DNA from: Bacterioplanoides sp965200585
GTDB taxonomy: Bacteria > Pseudomonadota > Gammaproteobacteria > Pseudomonadales > Oceanobacteraceae
Length of the DNA stretch: 64,000 nt
Assembly: GCF_965200585.1 (NCBI RefSeq)
Contig: NZ_OZ241361.1
Reading direction: 5' to 3' (one strand)
Shown here piece by piece: positions 34,390 through 43,339 of this stretch. The notes under the pieces were generated by a model. It was not told where the DNA came from. It did no database searches and saw nothing but the letters and a program-made list of their open reading frames with translations. Made by a program: the position numbers and the translations under genes. The number at the start of each line of letters is the position of its first letter. Within the stretch, counting starts at the first letter, position 1.

Positions 34390-34465
34390 TGGTGGGTGAT
34401 GACGGGATCGAACCGCCGACCCTCTGCTTGTAAGGCAGATGCTCTCCCAGCTGAGCTAATCACCC
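34390..34465 (-). tRNA. tRNA-Val(TAC)
   Basis: 76 bases with encoded CCA, anticodon TAC. First gene of the minus-strand operon; the promoter lies just upstream. Confidence 0.97.
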
Positions 34466-34487
34466 TTGCCCGTAAAAGCGAGGTCGC

Positions 34488-34515
34488 ATTCTACTCATAT
34501 TCCAAACTCTGTCAA
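34488..34515 (-). promoter_or_regulatory. Stable-RNA promoter of the tRNA operon
   Basis: Minus strand: consensus -35 TTGACA (34510-34515), 16-base spacer, -10 TAGAAT (34488-34493), then the GC-rich discriminator GCGACCTCGC, the type expected for stringent control by ppGpp. An AT-rich tract (poly-A on this strand, 34530-34560) lies upstream and could act as an UP element. Confidence 0.8.
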
Positions 34516-34607
34516 ACCCTTATTTGAACTTTTTTCTATTTTTTTTAATTTTTTCAGTAACTTGCATTGCAGCGGCAAGTCGTTTCTGAATGATTTCTGA
34601 TCAGTTA

Positions 34608-37600
34608 TCAGGTCTGGGATGTTATTGACGCTGATGGACGTTTGTCCCTGTGCTTTTGTTTCAGCTTTTCACCAAACACCAATAAACAAGGGGTCAGAAT
34701 CAGGGTCAGTAAGGTCGCAAAGGCCAGCCCACCGGCAATCGCCGTTGATAGCTGTGTCCACCACTGAGACGAAGGCGCACCCACTGAGAAGTCGCGGTTC
34801 AGCAGGTCAATATTCCATTGCAACATCATCGGCATTAGGCCTAATACGGTTGTGATTGCGGTTAACATCACCGGCCGCAGACGTTGTGCACCGGTTCTCA
34901 GGGCGGCATCAATCGGCTCCAGGCCATCTCGTATCAAGCGGTTGTAAGTGTCGATCAACACAATATTGTTGTTCACCACAATGCCAGCCAGCGCGATTAC
35001 TCCCAAACCACTCATCACAATGCCAAACGGTTCGCCACGAATCATTAATCCGAATAACACGCCAACAATCGACAGCACAATGGCGCTCATAATTAAGGCC
35101 GCGTTATAGAAACTGTTGAACTGTGTCACCAGAATGGTGGCCATCAGGAAGATTGCGATGCCAAACGCTTTACCCAAAAACAGACCGGTTTCTTCCATCT
35201 TTTCAAAGTCGCCGCGGAAACGGGGTTCCACACCGGCTTCACGCCAGGGCATCGACTTAATCCGCTCGGTTAATTCAAAAATTTTATCCGTGGCGTTCAC
35301 CCCGTCATGTACATTGGCGGTCAGGCGATAACGGCGTTTGCCATCGAGTCGCACCACGTCACCGGATTTGGGCACGGCAATACGCTGCATAAAATTAGAA
35401 ACCGGTACCAGGCCATCGTGAGTTTGCACATTAAACTGAGAGAACTGGTCGATATTGCGCGCCTGCGTCGGATAACGCAGCAGGATTTCAACTTCTTCAT
35501 CACTGTAGTCCGGCTGGAATTCTCCTACCTTCTGACCACCGGTGATCATACGAATCATCGAGCCGGTACTGACGATGTCTGTACCAAAACGGGTTGCGGC
35601 TTCACGGTTAATATCCAGCTGCCACTCAATGCCTTCCAGCGGGCGATCATCACGTACATCTTTCAAATCCGGATCAGCTGCAAAAATCGCTTTTACCTGA
35701 TCCAGCATCGGGCCAATGGCGTCAGCATCGGCGGCAGTAAATTGCAGCTGAATATCGGCCCCTTCAGATGGGCCGTTGGCTTTTTTCTGGGTCTCAACAA
35801 TGATGCCAGCGATATCGGCGGTGCGGGCTTCAATATCTTTGAGGATATCGTTAGCGCTGCGCCGGTGTTTCCAGTTCACCAGCTCAATCTGAATCCGGCC
35901 CACCACATCCGCTGCTGCGCCATTAGGGGCACGAACAAAGGTAGCGGTATAGATGGACTCAATCTCGGCCATATCAAAGATGCGGCGTTCTACCTGTTGT
36001 ACCAGAGCCTCGCTTTCGCTGATGGACAAATTGCCCCGCGCACGAATATCCACCAGACCAATATCGACATCCACGTCCGGAAAAAACTCAACACCTTTAC
36101 CAAACATGGAATAGGCGAAAAAGGATAAAAACAGGGCAATGACGGAGGCGGATAAGATTTTTACCGGATGGTGCAGGGCACTGTTAAGTACCCGAATATA
36201 GCCGCCGGTGAAGCCTTTTAATTCGTCAAAGCGACCTTGTTCGGCCGCTTCAACCATATCCAGTGTCTTCAGGTTCTGGCTGGACTGCTTGCCAACCAGC
36301 GAGCCAATGGTTGGAACCACAATTAATGCCATGATCAGTGAAGCACTCAAAGTAAACAGCAGCGTCAGTGGCAGATAGCTCATAAACTCACCGGTGACTC
36401 CGGGCCAAAATAATAATGGCAGGAATACAGCCAACGTGGTGGCAGTTGAAGCGATGATTGGCCAGGCCATACGTTTGGCCGCTTCACCATAAGCATGGCG
36501 TGGGGCGGCGCCTTCGGCTAAGCGGCGGTCGGCAAATTCAGTGACTACAATGGCGCCATCGACCAATAACCCTACGGATAAAATCAGTGAGAATAACACC
36601 ACCATATTCAGGGTGTAGCCGAGTACGCTGAGTACAATCAGTGCCATCAGGAAAGCGCCTGGAATGGCAATCCCCACCATAAATGAGCTGCGCAGACCAA
36701 GGCTGGCTAAAATCAGAATCATCACCAGCAGGGTGGCAACCAGTACGTTGTTAAACAAATCATTGAGCATCTCTTCGATTTGTTTTGATTCATCCTGGGA
36801 TAACCCCACTTCGATACCATTCGGCCAGTAGGGCTGGACCTGCTCAATAATGCCTTTAACGTCATCTAATGTATGAATAATGTTGGAGCCAATCCGTTTT
36901 TTGATCTCCAGTGTGACCGCTTGTTTGCCATTAACCCGGGCGCTGTTTTTGCGATCTTTATAAGCCAGGCGGCCAACGGCAATGTCCTTAAATAATACCA
37001 CATTATCGCCGTCGGCTTTGACCGGCAGATTAAGAATATCGGGAATATTCTCAATCAATCCCGGCACTTTAACGCCAAAGCGGCCCGCACCGGAGTCCAG
37101 ATCTTCACTGGCAACCAGTTGCGCATTATTGCTGACCAAACGACCTAACTCGTTCAGCGTCAAGCCGTAGTTATCCATGCGCGCGGGGTCGACAATAATT
37201 TCGGCAATTTCCTCACGTTTGCCACGTACTTCGGCCTCTAATACGCCGGGTAAGGCTTCGATACGATCCTGTAAATCATTGGCCACCGCGTACAACACGG
37301 ATTCGTTCACTTCGCCCGACAGGGTAACCACCATCACCGGGAACAACGCCACGTTGATTTCTTTGACCTTAGGCTCTTTTGAGTCCGTCGGTAATTCGCC
37401 TTTGGCATCGTCGACCTTCTGGCGCACATCCAGTAATGCCTGATCAATATCGGTATCGGTATAAAACTCCAGCTGGATGGATAAATGCCCGGAGGTGGCG
37501 GTTGAGATCATCTCTTTTAAGCCGTCCAGTGAGCGCAGCTCTTTTTCCAGCGGTTTATAAATCAGGGTGTCGGCATCGGCGGGGGCAATGCCGTCGTGAT

Positions 37601-37751
37601 TCACCGAGACATACACCAGCGGCACGGTAATATCCGGATTACTTTCTTTGGGAATGGTGATCAGGGTAGTGATGCCGACCAGGGTGATCAGGCAAAACAA
37701 CATCAAAACGGTGCGGGTGCGCTGTAACGACGCATCAATAAGGCTATTCAT
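34608..37751 (-). CDS. RND efflux permease
   Basis: 1047 residues, HAE1-type tripartite pump subunit of the inner membrane: 12 membrane helices with two large periplasmic loops (about 35-335 and 560-870). Cargo is unknown; drugs, detergents or solvents are typical. TM4 reads GLLVDGAIVVTE: the first Asp of the usual proton-relay pair is present and the second is Gly, a change seen in several RND branches. TM10 carries VVNNNIVLIDTYN. No TolC-like gene is in the window. The adaptor gene lies 6 bases upstream in the same operon. Confidence 0.93.
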   Translation of the reverse strand: MNSLIDASLQRTRTVLMLFCLITLVGITTLITIPKESNPDITVPLVYVSVNHDGIAPADADTLIYKPLEKELRSLDGLKEMISTATSGHLSIQLEFYTDTDIDQALLDVRQKVDDAKGELPTDSKEPKVKEINVALFPVMVVTLSGEVNESVLYAVANDLQDRIEALPGVLEAEVRGKREEIAEIIVDPARMDNYGLTLNELGRLVSNNAQLVASEDLDSGAGRFGVKVPGLIENIPDILNLPVKADGDNVVLFKDIAVGRLAYKDRKNSARVNGKQAVTLEIKKRIGSNIIHTLDDVKGIIEQVQPYWPNGIEVGLSQDESKQIEEMLNDLFNNVLVATLLVMILILASLGLRSSFMVGIAIPGAFLMALIVLSVLGYTLNMVVLFSLILSVGLLVDGAIVVTEFADRRLAEGAAPRHAYGEAAKRMAWPIIASTATTLAVFLPLLFWPGVTGEFMSYLPLTLLFTLSASLIMALIVVPTIGSLVGKQSSQNLKTLDMVEAAEQGRFDELKGFTGGYIRVLNSALHHPVKILSASVIALFLSFFAYSMFGKGVEFFPDVDVDIGLVDIRARGNLSISESEALVQQVERRIFDMAEIESIYTATFVRAPNGAAADVVGRIQIELVNWKHRRSANDILKDIEARTADIAGIIVETQKKANGPSEGADIQLQFTAADADAIGPMLDQVKAIFAADPDLKDVRDDRPLEGIEWQLDINREAATRFGTDIVSTGSMIRMITGGQKVGEFQPDYSDEEVEILLRYPTQARNIDQFSQFNVQTHDGLVPVSNFMQRIAVPKSGDVVRLDGKRRYRLTANVHDGVNATDKIFELTERIKSMPWREAGVEPRFRGDFEKMEETGLFLGKAFGIAIFLMATILVTQFNSFYNAALIMSAIVLSIVGVLFGLMIRGEPFGIVMSGLGVIALAGIVVNNNIVLIDTYNRLIRDGLEPIDAALRTGAQRLRPVMLTAITTVLGLMPMMLQWNIDLLNRDFSVGAPSSQWWTQLSTAIAGGLAFATLLTLILTPCLLVFGEKLKQKHRDKRPSASITSQT

Positions 37752-37757
37752 GTGTCT

Positions 37758-38903
37758 TTACCCCGCACTTAACGCGGCTTGTGTATCAAGGTCGGTATCG
37801 GAGGCAGCGGGTTCTGCTGTCTCCTGATGCTGTTCAGTGACAAAGACGGGCTCAACCTGCTCGCCGTATTCAACAAACCCCTGACCAACCGTGATGATGT
37901 CAGCGCTGGCGCCCAGCCCATAAACCCAGATACCGGCTTTATCGGCTTTTAACAGGCTTATCGGACGGAAGATAACCCGGTGTTCTTCATCGATGCCTTT
38001 CAGGCCCAGTTTGCCTTCATCGTTGAGAATTAATAACGCCGGAGACACGTGATAAGCATGGGTCTCTGGCTGCGGCACATGAAGTTTGGCGGTTAAACCG
38101 CTGGTCATCACGCCACTGGGGTTATCGACTTCCAGCTCGACCAGAAAGGTACGGGTTTGCACATCGGCTTCTGACGCGACAAACCGAATATGACCGTCAA
38201 CCCGAGTACCGTTGACCAGAATAGCGTGGCCCGGATCACCAATATTAACGTGTGCGGCTTCCTGCTCCGGCAGGCTGCCAACCACTAAAAAGGGTGCGAA
38301 GTCAAGCACTGTAGCGACTTCATGGCCGTCCTGAATAAAATCCCCAATCTCGACCATGCGGCTGTCTAACACACCATTAAACGGAGCTTTAATCTGAGTG
38401 GCATTGACCTGTAACTGATACTGGATCACTTCTGCTTCAGCGTTCGCCAGATCGGTTTGTACCCGAGCCAGCTGAGATTCGTTGGCCAGGCCTTTGGCAA
38501 ATAGTTTTTGGGCGCTTTGTTCTTCCAGCTGACGCTGTTTCAGGTTGGCTTTTGCTTGTTTTAATCGCGCCGGCCAGTCACGCGCATCCAGCTCAATTAA
38601 CACGTCACCTTGCTGTACCCGCTCCCCTTTGCTTTTGTGAATAGCCACCACCTTGGCACGGATTTCAGAACGTAATTCAACCCGGCGATTGGCGGCTGTT
38701 TTGGCGGAAATAATCACATCCCGCTGAGTCGCTTCGCCCTGCATCTGTTCAACCTGAACCCGTTTGAGTCCGGATTCCATCACCAGAGGCCGGGGGTTAG
38801 AAAAGGGTTCTTCCGGCCCTAAGCTGCCACTGGCGACCCAGATAATCATTAATAAAAACAGCACGATGGCTGCGATGTGCCCCTGATTTAAATGAATTGT
38901 CAT
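37758..38903 (-). CDS. RND efflux periplasmic adaptor
   Basis: 381 residues of the HlyD/AcrA type. An N-terminal hydrophobic helix (about 9-26) without a lipobox anchors it; then the lipoyl half (VVAIHKSKGERVQQGDVLIELDA), an alpha-hairpin (DWPARLKQAKANLKQRQLEEQSAQKLFAKGLANESQLARVQTDL), the second lipoyl half (IKAPFNGVLDSRMVEIGDFI) and beta-barrel. Couples the permease to an outer-membrane channel encoded elsewhere. First gene of the two-gene operon. Confidence 0.92.
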   Translation of the reverse strand: MTIHLNQGHIAAIVLFLLMIIWVASGSLGPEEPFSNPRPLVMESGLKRVQVEQMQGEATQRDVIISAKTAANRRVELRSEIRAKVVAIHKSKGERVQQGDVLIELDARDWPARLKQAKANLKQRQLEEQSAQKLFAKGLANESQLARVQTDLANAEAEVIQYQLQVNATQIKAPFNGVLDSRMVEIGDFIQDGHEVATVLDFAPFLVVGSLPEQEAAHVNIGDPGHAILVNGTRVDGHIRFVASEADVQTRTFLVELEVDNPSGVMTSGLTAKLHVPQPETHAYHVSPALLILNDEGKLGLKGIDEEHRVIFRPISLLKADKAGIWVYGLGASADIITVGQGFVEYGEQVEPVFVTEQHQETAEPAASDTDLDTQAALSAG

Positions 38904-39070
38904 TATTGTTTTCCGTTATTAATACAAACGCGCGCTACTGCTTGCCCAGTTAATTGGTTGTCTAAGTAACTGGTAATTTTCTTTATAACATATCGCCGGG
39001 CGATCAGCCCATGACCAACGTATTGCAGTATACTGCGCCTTTTACCGCAAACTTAGGGTGATATTCGGTA

Positions 39071-40996
39071 ATGATGTTGGTGCAGTTAAAGCAGGTTGAG
39101 CTGGCGTTTGGTGATCATGTGCTGTTCGACAAAATTGATCTGGAGATTCACTCCGGAGAGCGCGTTTGTATCGTTGGACGTAACGGTGCGGGTAAATCGA
39201 CACTGCTGAAAGTGCTCAACAGCTCAGTGATTCCCGATGATGGCAGTGTGGTGAAGCGCGATATGCTGCGGGTCGCAACGTTGCAACAGGAATTGCCACA
39301 AACAACGGATATGCCGGTTTACGATGTGGTGGCGGAAGGGCTGGGAGATCTTGGCCATGTGATTGCGCAATACCATGATGAAACCGCCAAAGGTGCGGCG
39401 GCGAATTTAAAACTGCTGGAGCAGCTGCAGAGCAAAATTGAAGCGGCCGATGGCTGGAGCTGGCAGCAAAAAGTGGATGCCATTATCCAGAAATTAAACT
39501 TACCGGGTGAAGCGAGTTTTTCCTCTCTCTCCGGTGGCTGGCAGCGTCGGGTGATGCTGGCACGTGCATTAGTGGTTGAGCCGGAATTGCTGATTCTCGA
39601 CGAACCTACTAACCATATGGATGTGCCTACGATTGAATGGCTGGAAGAGCAGCTTAAGCAGTTTAACGGCTCGCTGGTGTTTATCAGTCACGACCGGGCG
39701 TTTGTGCAAAATTTATCAACCCGCATTATCGATCTGGATCGTGGTCATGTGCACGAATGGCGCGGTGATTATTTAAGTTTTATCAGCCACCGGGAAAAAC
39801 GACTAGAAGACGAAGCGGCACAAAACGCCTTGTTTGATAAACGCCTGGCAGAAGAAGAAAAGTGGATTCGCCAGGGTATTAAAGCTCGCCGCACCCGTAA
39901 TGAAGGTCGGGTTGAGCGCTTAAAAGAAATGCGCAAAGAACGTAAAGCGCGCCGTGAGGTGGCCGGCACCGCCAACCTGAATCTGGGTCAGGCCGAAAAC
40001 TCCGGCAAAATGGTGTTCGAAATTCAGAACCTGTCTTATGCCTGGCAGAAAGAGGATGGTAAGGCTATCCCGCAGGTGGGCGATTTCACCGCTAATGTCT
40101 TGCGCGGCGACCGTATTGGTTTGGTAGGCCCTAATGGGGTCGGCAAAAGTACCTTATTAAAGCTGCTGTTAGGCAAACTCGAACCGCAGCAAGGTAAAAT
40201 TAAGGTGGGAACCAAGCTGGAGGTGGCCTACTTCGATCAGGCTCGTCATCAGTTGGATGAAGAAAAATCCATTGCCGATAACGTTGCCGACGGCAAAGAC
40301 CACGTGATTGTGAATGGTAACTCACGCCATATTATTGGTTATCTGGGTGACTTTATGTTCTCGGGGGAACGAGCCCGAACGCCGGTTAAAGCCCTGTCGG
40401 GTGGTGAGCGAAACCGGGTGTTGCTGGCCAAGCTGTTCCTCAAGCCTTGTAACTTGTTGGTGATGGATGAGCCTACCAACGACCTGGATGTGGAAACTCT
40501 GGAGCTGCTGGAAGAGCGCTTGTTGGAATACAACGCTACCTTGTTATTGGTGAGTCACGACCGGGCATTTATCGACAATGTGGTGACCCAGCTTTGGGTA
40601 TTTGGTGAAAACGGCCATATTGATGAGCAGGTGGGTGGCTACAGTGATTGGCAGGAACGCAAAGCGGCACTGGAAAAGCAGAAGCCTGCTGCCCAGAAAA
40701 CAGCGGCGAAAAAAGCTGAATCGACACAGACTGCAGCTGCTGAGCCTACATCGACACCAGCACCGCAGAAGAAAAAACTCAGTTACAAGCTGCAGCGTGA
40801 GCTGGATAGCCTGCCGGATCAGATTGCTGAAACGGAAGCCGCACGGGATGCCTTATTAGAGCAAAGCAATGCTGCTGATTTTTATTCCGGAGATGCCGAT
40901 AACGTCCAGAAAGTGCTGGCGCAGTTAGCCGAAATAGAAGAGAAGCTGGAGCAACTGGAAGAACGCTGGCTGGAGCTTGAGGAGATGACGGAATGA
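39071..40996 (+). CDS. uup: ABC-F ATPase Uup
   Basis: 641 residues with two ATPase domains: Walker A GRNGAGKST and GPNGVGKST, signatures LSGGWQRR and LSGGERNR, Walker B LILDEPTNHMD and LVMDEPTNDLD, linked by a basic helical arm (RRTRNEGRVERLKEMRKERKARREV) and ending in a Lys/Ala-rich stretch plus coiled coil (about 570-641). No membrane segments. ABC-F proteins act on the ribosome; Uup also limits precise transposon excision in E. coli. A second ATG follows at once and either may start translation. Overlaps the next gene by ATGA. Confidence 0.94.
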   Translation: MMLVQLKQVELAFGDHVLFDKIDLEIHSGERVCIVGRNGAGKSTLLKVLNSSVIPDDGSVVKRDMLRVATLQQELPQTTDMPVYDVVAEGLGDLGHVIAQYHDETAKGAAANLKLLEQLQSKIEAADGWSWQQKVDAIIQKLNLPGEASFSSLSGGWQRRVMLARALVVEPELLILDEPTNHMDVPTIEWLEEQLKQFNGSLVFISHDRAFVQNLSTRIIDLDRGHVHEWRGDYLSFISHREKRLEDEAAQNALFDKRLAEEEKWIRQGIKARRTRNEGRVERLKEMRKERKARREVAGTANLNLGQAENSGKMVFEIQNLSYAWQKEDGKAIPQVGDFTANVLRGDRIGLVGPNGVGKSTLLKLLLGKLEPQQGKIKVGTKLEVAYFDQARHQLDEEKSIADNVADGKDHVIVNGNSRHIIGYLGDFMFSGERARTPVKALSGGERNRVLLAKLFLKPCNLLVMDEPTNDLDVETLELLEERLLEYNATLLLVSHDRAFIDNVVTQLWVFGENGHIDEQVGGYSDWQERKAALEKQKPAAQKTAAKKAESTQTAAAEPTSTPAPQKKKLSYKLQRELDSLPDQIAETEAARDALLEQSNAADFYSGDADNVQKVLAQLAEIEEKLEQLEERWLELEEMTE

Positions 40997-41493
40997 CCTG
41001 GCTAATTATTGCCGCCGTTGTGATGGCGATTATGGGCTCAGTGTTCTGGTTAAAGCCCAGCGCTCGTGATGCTCGTCTGGCTGATTTACGGTTTAATGCT
41101 ATTCGTGCGGGTTTACAGGTGCGACAGTTCACCTTTAAGGCTGATGCCGCCAAAACTGGGGTGCGTGACGATATTACCGCCACCAGTTACACCCTGATGA
41201 AAAAAGCCTCCTACGAAAATGGTGGCGGTCATGAAGACGCTTCTGGCGGTGAATTACAGTATTGTGTTGTCCGCCAACCAGCCTGGGATGATGAATGGCT
41301 GCCCGAAGGCCTGAGCTGGCATAATAAGGGTACACAAGGCGATGCCGAAAAGCTGGCAGCCTTGTTGCCCGAATTATTCGATGAGCTGCTGATGCTGGAA
41401 GTGTATGAGCGCCGGGTGTGTATGATGACGGCCGAAAAACAAGGCTCAAATGCCCAGCACTATCTGGCATTTCTTGAAGCCCTGTTGAAGTAA
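40993..41493 (+). CDS. Unknown single-pass membrane protein
   Basis: 166 residues; ATG overlaps the uup stop (ATGA), so it is translationally coupled to uup. One N-terminal membrane helix (about 3-19), then a basic cytoplasmic-looking segment SARDARLADLRFNAIRAGLQVRQ and a mixed domain with VRQPAWDDEWLPEGLSWHNKG. I recall small proteins of this look beside uup in related bacteria, but no function. Confidence 0.7.
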   Translation: MTWLIIAAVVMAIMGSVFWLKPSARDARLADLRFNAIRAGLQVRQFTFKADAAKTGVRDDITATSYTLMKKASYENGGGHEDASGGELQYCVVRQPAWDDEWLPEGLSWHNKGTQGDAEKLAALLPELFDELLMLEVYERRVCMMTAEKQGSNAQHYLAFLEALLK

Positions 41494-41526
41494 TCGGGAA
41501 ACGTTGGATCAAAGCGTGTTAACCCT

Positions 41527-41754
41527 ATGAGCAATCCCAGTATTATTGTTGATTTAGCCATTCCTGCCGACGAATACCTGCGGGTCTATCAGGGCTCCGC
41601 CAAGCTGGTGAGTGCCATCGCCAGTGATGGCCGCCGGGTACAGTTTCCAGCCAATATCCTGCATAAAATGATCACCCGCGACGGTATTTATGGCCGTTTT
41701 CTGATTGAATTTAATCGCGAAGGGAAGTTTCAGAAGATTCAGCGAATCGGTTGA
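41527..41754 (+). CDS. DUF2835 family protein
   Basis: 75 residues, full family length. The conserved core IPADEYLRVYQGSAKLVSAIASDGRRVQFPANILHKMITRDGIYGRFLIEF is complete. Small beta-rich soluble protein; PilZ-like in appearance, function not established. Possibly the last gene of the uup unit, 33 bases after it. Confidence 0.85.
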   Translation: MSNPSIIVDLAIPADEYLRVYQGSAKLVSAIASDGRRVQFPANILHKMITRDGIYGRFLIEFNREGKFQKIQRIG

Positions 41755-41836
41755 TGCTTGCATAAGATCATCTACATCCGCCGCCAGCTTGCGTATAATG
41801 CCGCGCAATTTATTCGTTGTGGCTGATGTGAGGTAG

Positions 41837-42865
41837 ATGATGGCTGATTGGTATGGGCTGACCCGACAACTGTTTTTCCGCTTAAGTGGCGAAACATCCC
41901 ATGAACTGGGCCTGGATATGCTGGGCGCTGGTGAACGTCTGGGCCTGTTACAGTATCTGGCACCTCAGGTTGCTTCTGCACCGACCACCGTGGCGGGCAT
42001 TGAGTTTCCCAATCCGGTTGGTCTGGCTGCGGGCCTTGATAAAAACGGCGATTATATCGATGCCTTTGCCCGTTTAGGCTTCGGCTTTATTGAAATTGGT
42101 ACCATTACACCACGCCCGCAGCCGGGTAATCCAAAACCACGTTTGTTCCGTATTCCGGAGCGCCGCGCCATTATCAATCGCATGGGCTTTAACAACAAAG
42201 GTGTGGATCATCTGGTTGAGCAGGTTAAAAAAGCCAAATACAAAGGTGTGCTTGGTATTAATATTGGCAAAAACTTTGATACCCCGGTTGAGAATGCCAC
42301 CTCTGATTACCTGATCTGTCTGGAGAAGGTGTATCAATACGCCACCTACATCACCGTGAATATTTCTTCTCCGAATACGCCTGGGTTACGCACTCTGCAA
42401 TACGGTGACGCGTTAAAAGAGTTACTGGAGCCGTTAAAACAGCGCCAGAAAGAGCTGGCTGAAGAATTTGGTTATAAGCCGATCTTTGTCAAAATTGCGC
42501 CGGATATGGAAGACAACGAAGTTGATATGGTGGCGCAAACCCTGATCGAAACCGATATCGACGGTGTGATTGCTACCAATACCACGCTGTCGCGTGACGG
42601 TGTTCAGGGTATGAAGCACGGCACTGAAGCAGGTGGCCTGAGTGGCGCACCGGTTGAAGAACTGGCAACTGAAACCGTTGAGCGTTTAGTGAAAGCGTTG
42701 GATGGCAAACTGCCGGTGATGGGTGTGGGTGGTATTCTTGATGGCAAAGGGGCGGTTGAGAAAATGGCCGCGGGCTCGCAACTGGTTCAGGTGTACTCCG
42801 GCTTTATTTACCGTGGCCCGGAGCTGATTGGTGAGTGTGTTGACGCCATTGCAGCCATGAAATAA
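41837..42865 (+). CDS. pyrD: Dihydroorotate dehydrogenase (quinone), class 2
   Basis: 342 residues. Oxidises dihydroorotate to orotate in pyrimidine synthesis and passes electrons via FMN to quinone at the inner membrane. The N-terminal helix pair that docks to the membrane is present (DWYGLTRQLFFRLSGETSHELGLDML), then NPVGLAAGLDKNGDYIDAFARLGFGFIEIGT, NRMGFNNKG, and NISSPNTPGLRTLQ with the catalytic Ser of class 2 enzymes, and VGVGGILDGKGAVEKMAAGSQLVQVYSGFIYRGP for FMN phosphate. Confidence 0.97.
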   Translation: MMADWYGLTRQLFFRLSGETSHELGLDMLGAGERLGLLQYLAPQVASAPTTVAGIEFPNPVGLAAGLDKNGDYIDAFARLGFGFIEIGTITPRPQPGNPKPRLFRIPERRAIINRMGFNNKGVDHLVEQVKKAKYKGVLGINIGKNFDTPVENATSDYLICLEKVYQYATYITVNISSPNTPGLRTLQYGDALKELLEPLKQRQKELAEEFGYKPIFVKIAPDMEDNEVDMVAQTLIETDIDGVIATNTTLSRDGVQGMKHGTEAGGLSGAPVEELATETVERLVKALDGKLPVMGVGGILDGKGAVEKMAAGSQLVQVYSGFIYRGPELIGECVDAIAAMK

Positions 42866-42882
42866 CGGATATTAATTGATAT

Positions 42883-42907
42883 AAAAAGCCCGGCTCAAGG
42901 CCGGGCC
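42883..42907 (-). terminator. Rho-independent terminator of rmf
   Basis: GCCCGGC (42888-42894) pairs with GCCGGGC (42900-42906); on the minus strand the stem is followed by TTTTTA. A second small palindrome CCTCCCGGGAGAGG lies at 42911-42924. Convergent with pyrD. Confidence 0.8.
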
Positions 42908-42956
42908 AACCTCCCGGGAGAGGAGGTATAGGTTTTAGCGGTAGAACCGTGAGCCG

Positions 42957-43151
42957 CTATACTGCGATCTTATGAACTCCAGAAACGCCGGTGTAACCAT
43001 CCCAATGATCGGCACGGCCAGAACGCCATCCGGCCAGCCAGGCATCGCGTTGAACCCCCATGGGGGCAAGATCTTTTGAACGGCGCTCAACACCTGCGCG
43101 GTAACCTCGTGCAAAAGCTCTTTCCTGCATATCGCGTTTCTGTTTCTTCAT
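42957..43151 (-). CDS. rmf: Ribosome modulation factor
   Basis: 64 residues, basic. The whole family pattern is visible: KRDMQERAFARGYRAGVERRSKDLAP then RDAWLAGWRSGRADHWDGYTG. RMF drives 70S ribosomes into inactive 100S dimers in stationary phase. GAGG ribosome-binding site nine bases before the ATG. Placement between pyrD and rlmKL matches Pseudomonas. Expression is normally induced by slow growth and ppGpp; nothing in the 170-base leader shows this directly. Confidence 0.95.
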   Translation of the reverse strand: MKKQKRDMQERAFARGYRAGVERRSKDLAPMGVQRDAWLAGWRSGRADHWDGYTGVSGVHKIAV

Positions 43152-43339
43152 ACGTTGCGTCCTCGCATTATTTGGGAAACATCAGTCAGAAAGCATTCAG
43201 TCGTTGAAAATGGCTGAGCGTTTTATGACGTAACCATGACAGTTCTACTCTGTTGGAACTGGGATGTTAATAAACAATTTTTTATAAGTGGCGGCATTTT
43301 TGCTGCCAGAAACTATTTGACGAAGTGGCTGTTATCACC

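Noticed and set aside
35307..36128. 273-residue plus-strand frame under the RND permease
   Set aside because: Antisense shadow of a well-supported RND gene; no recognisable domain and no ribosome-binding site.
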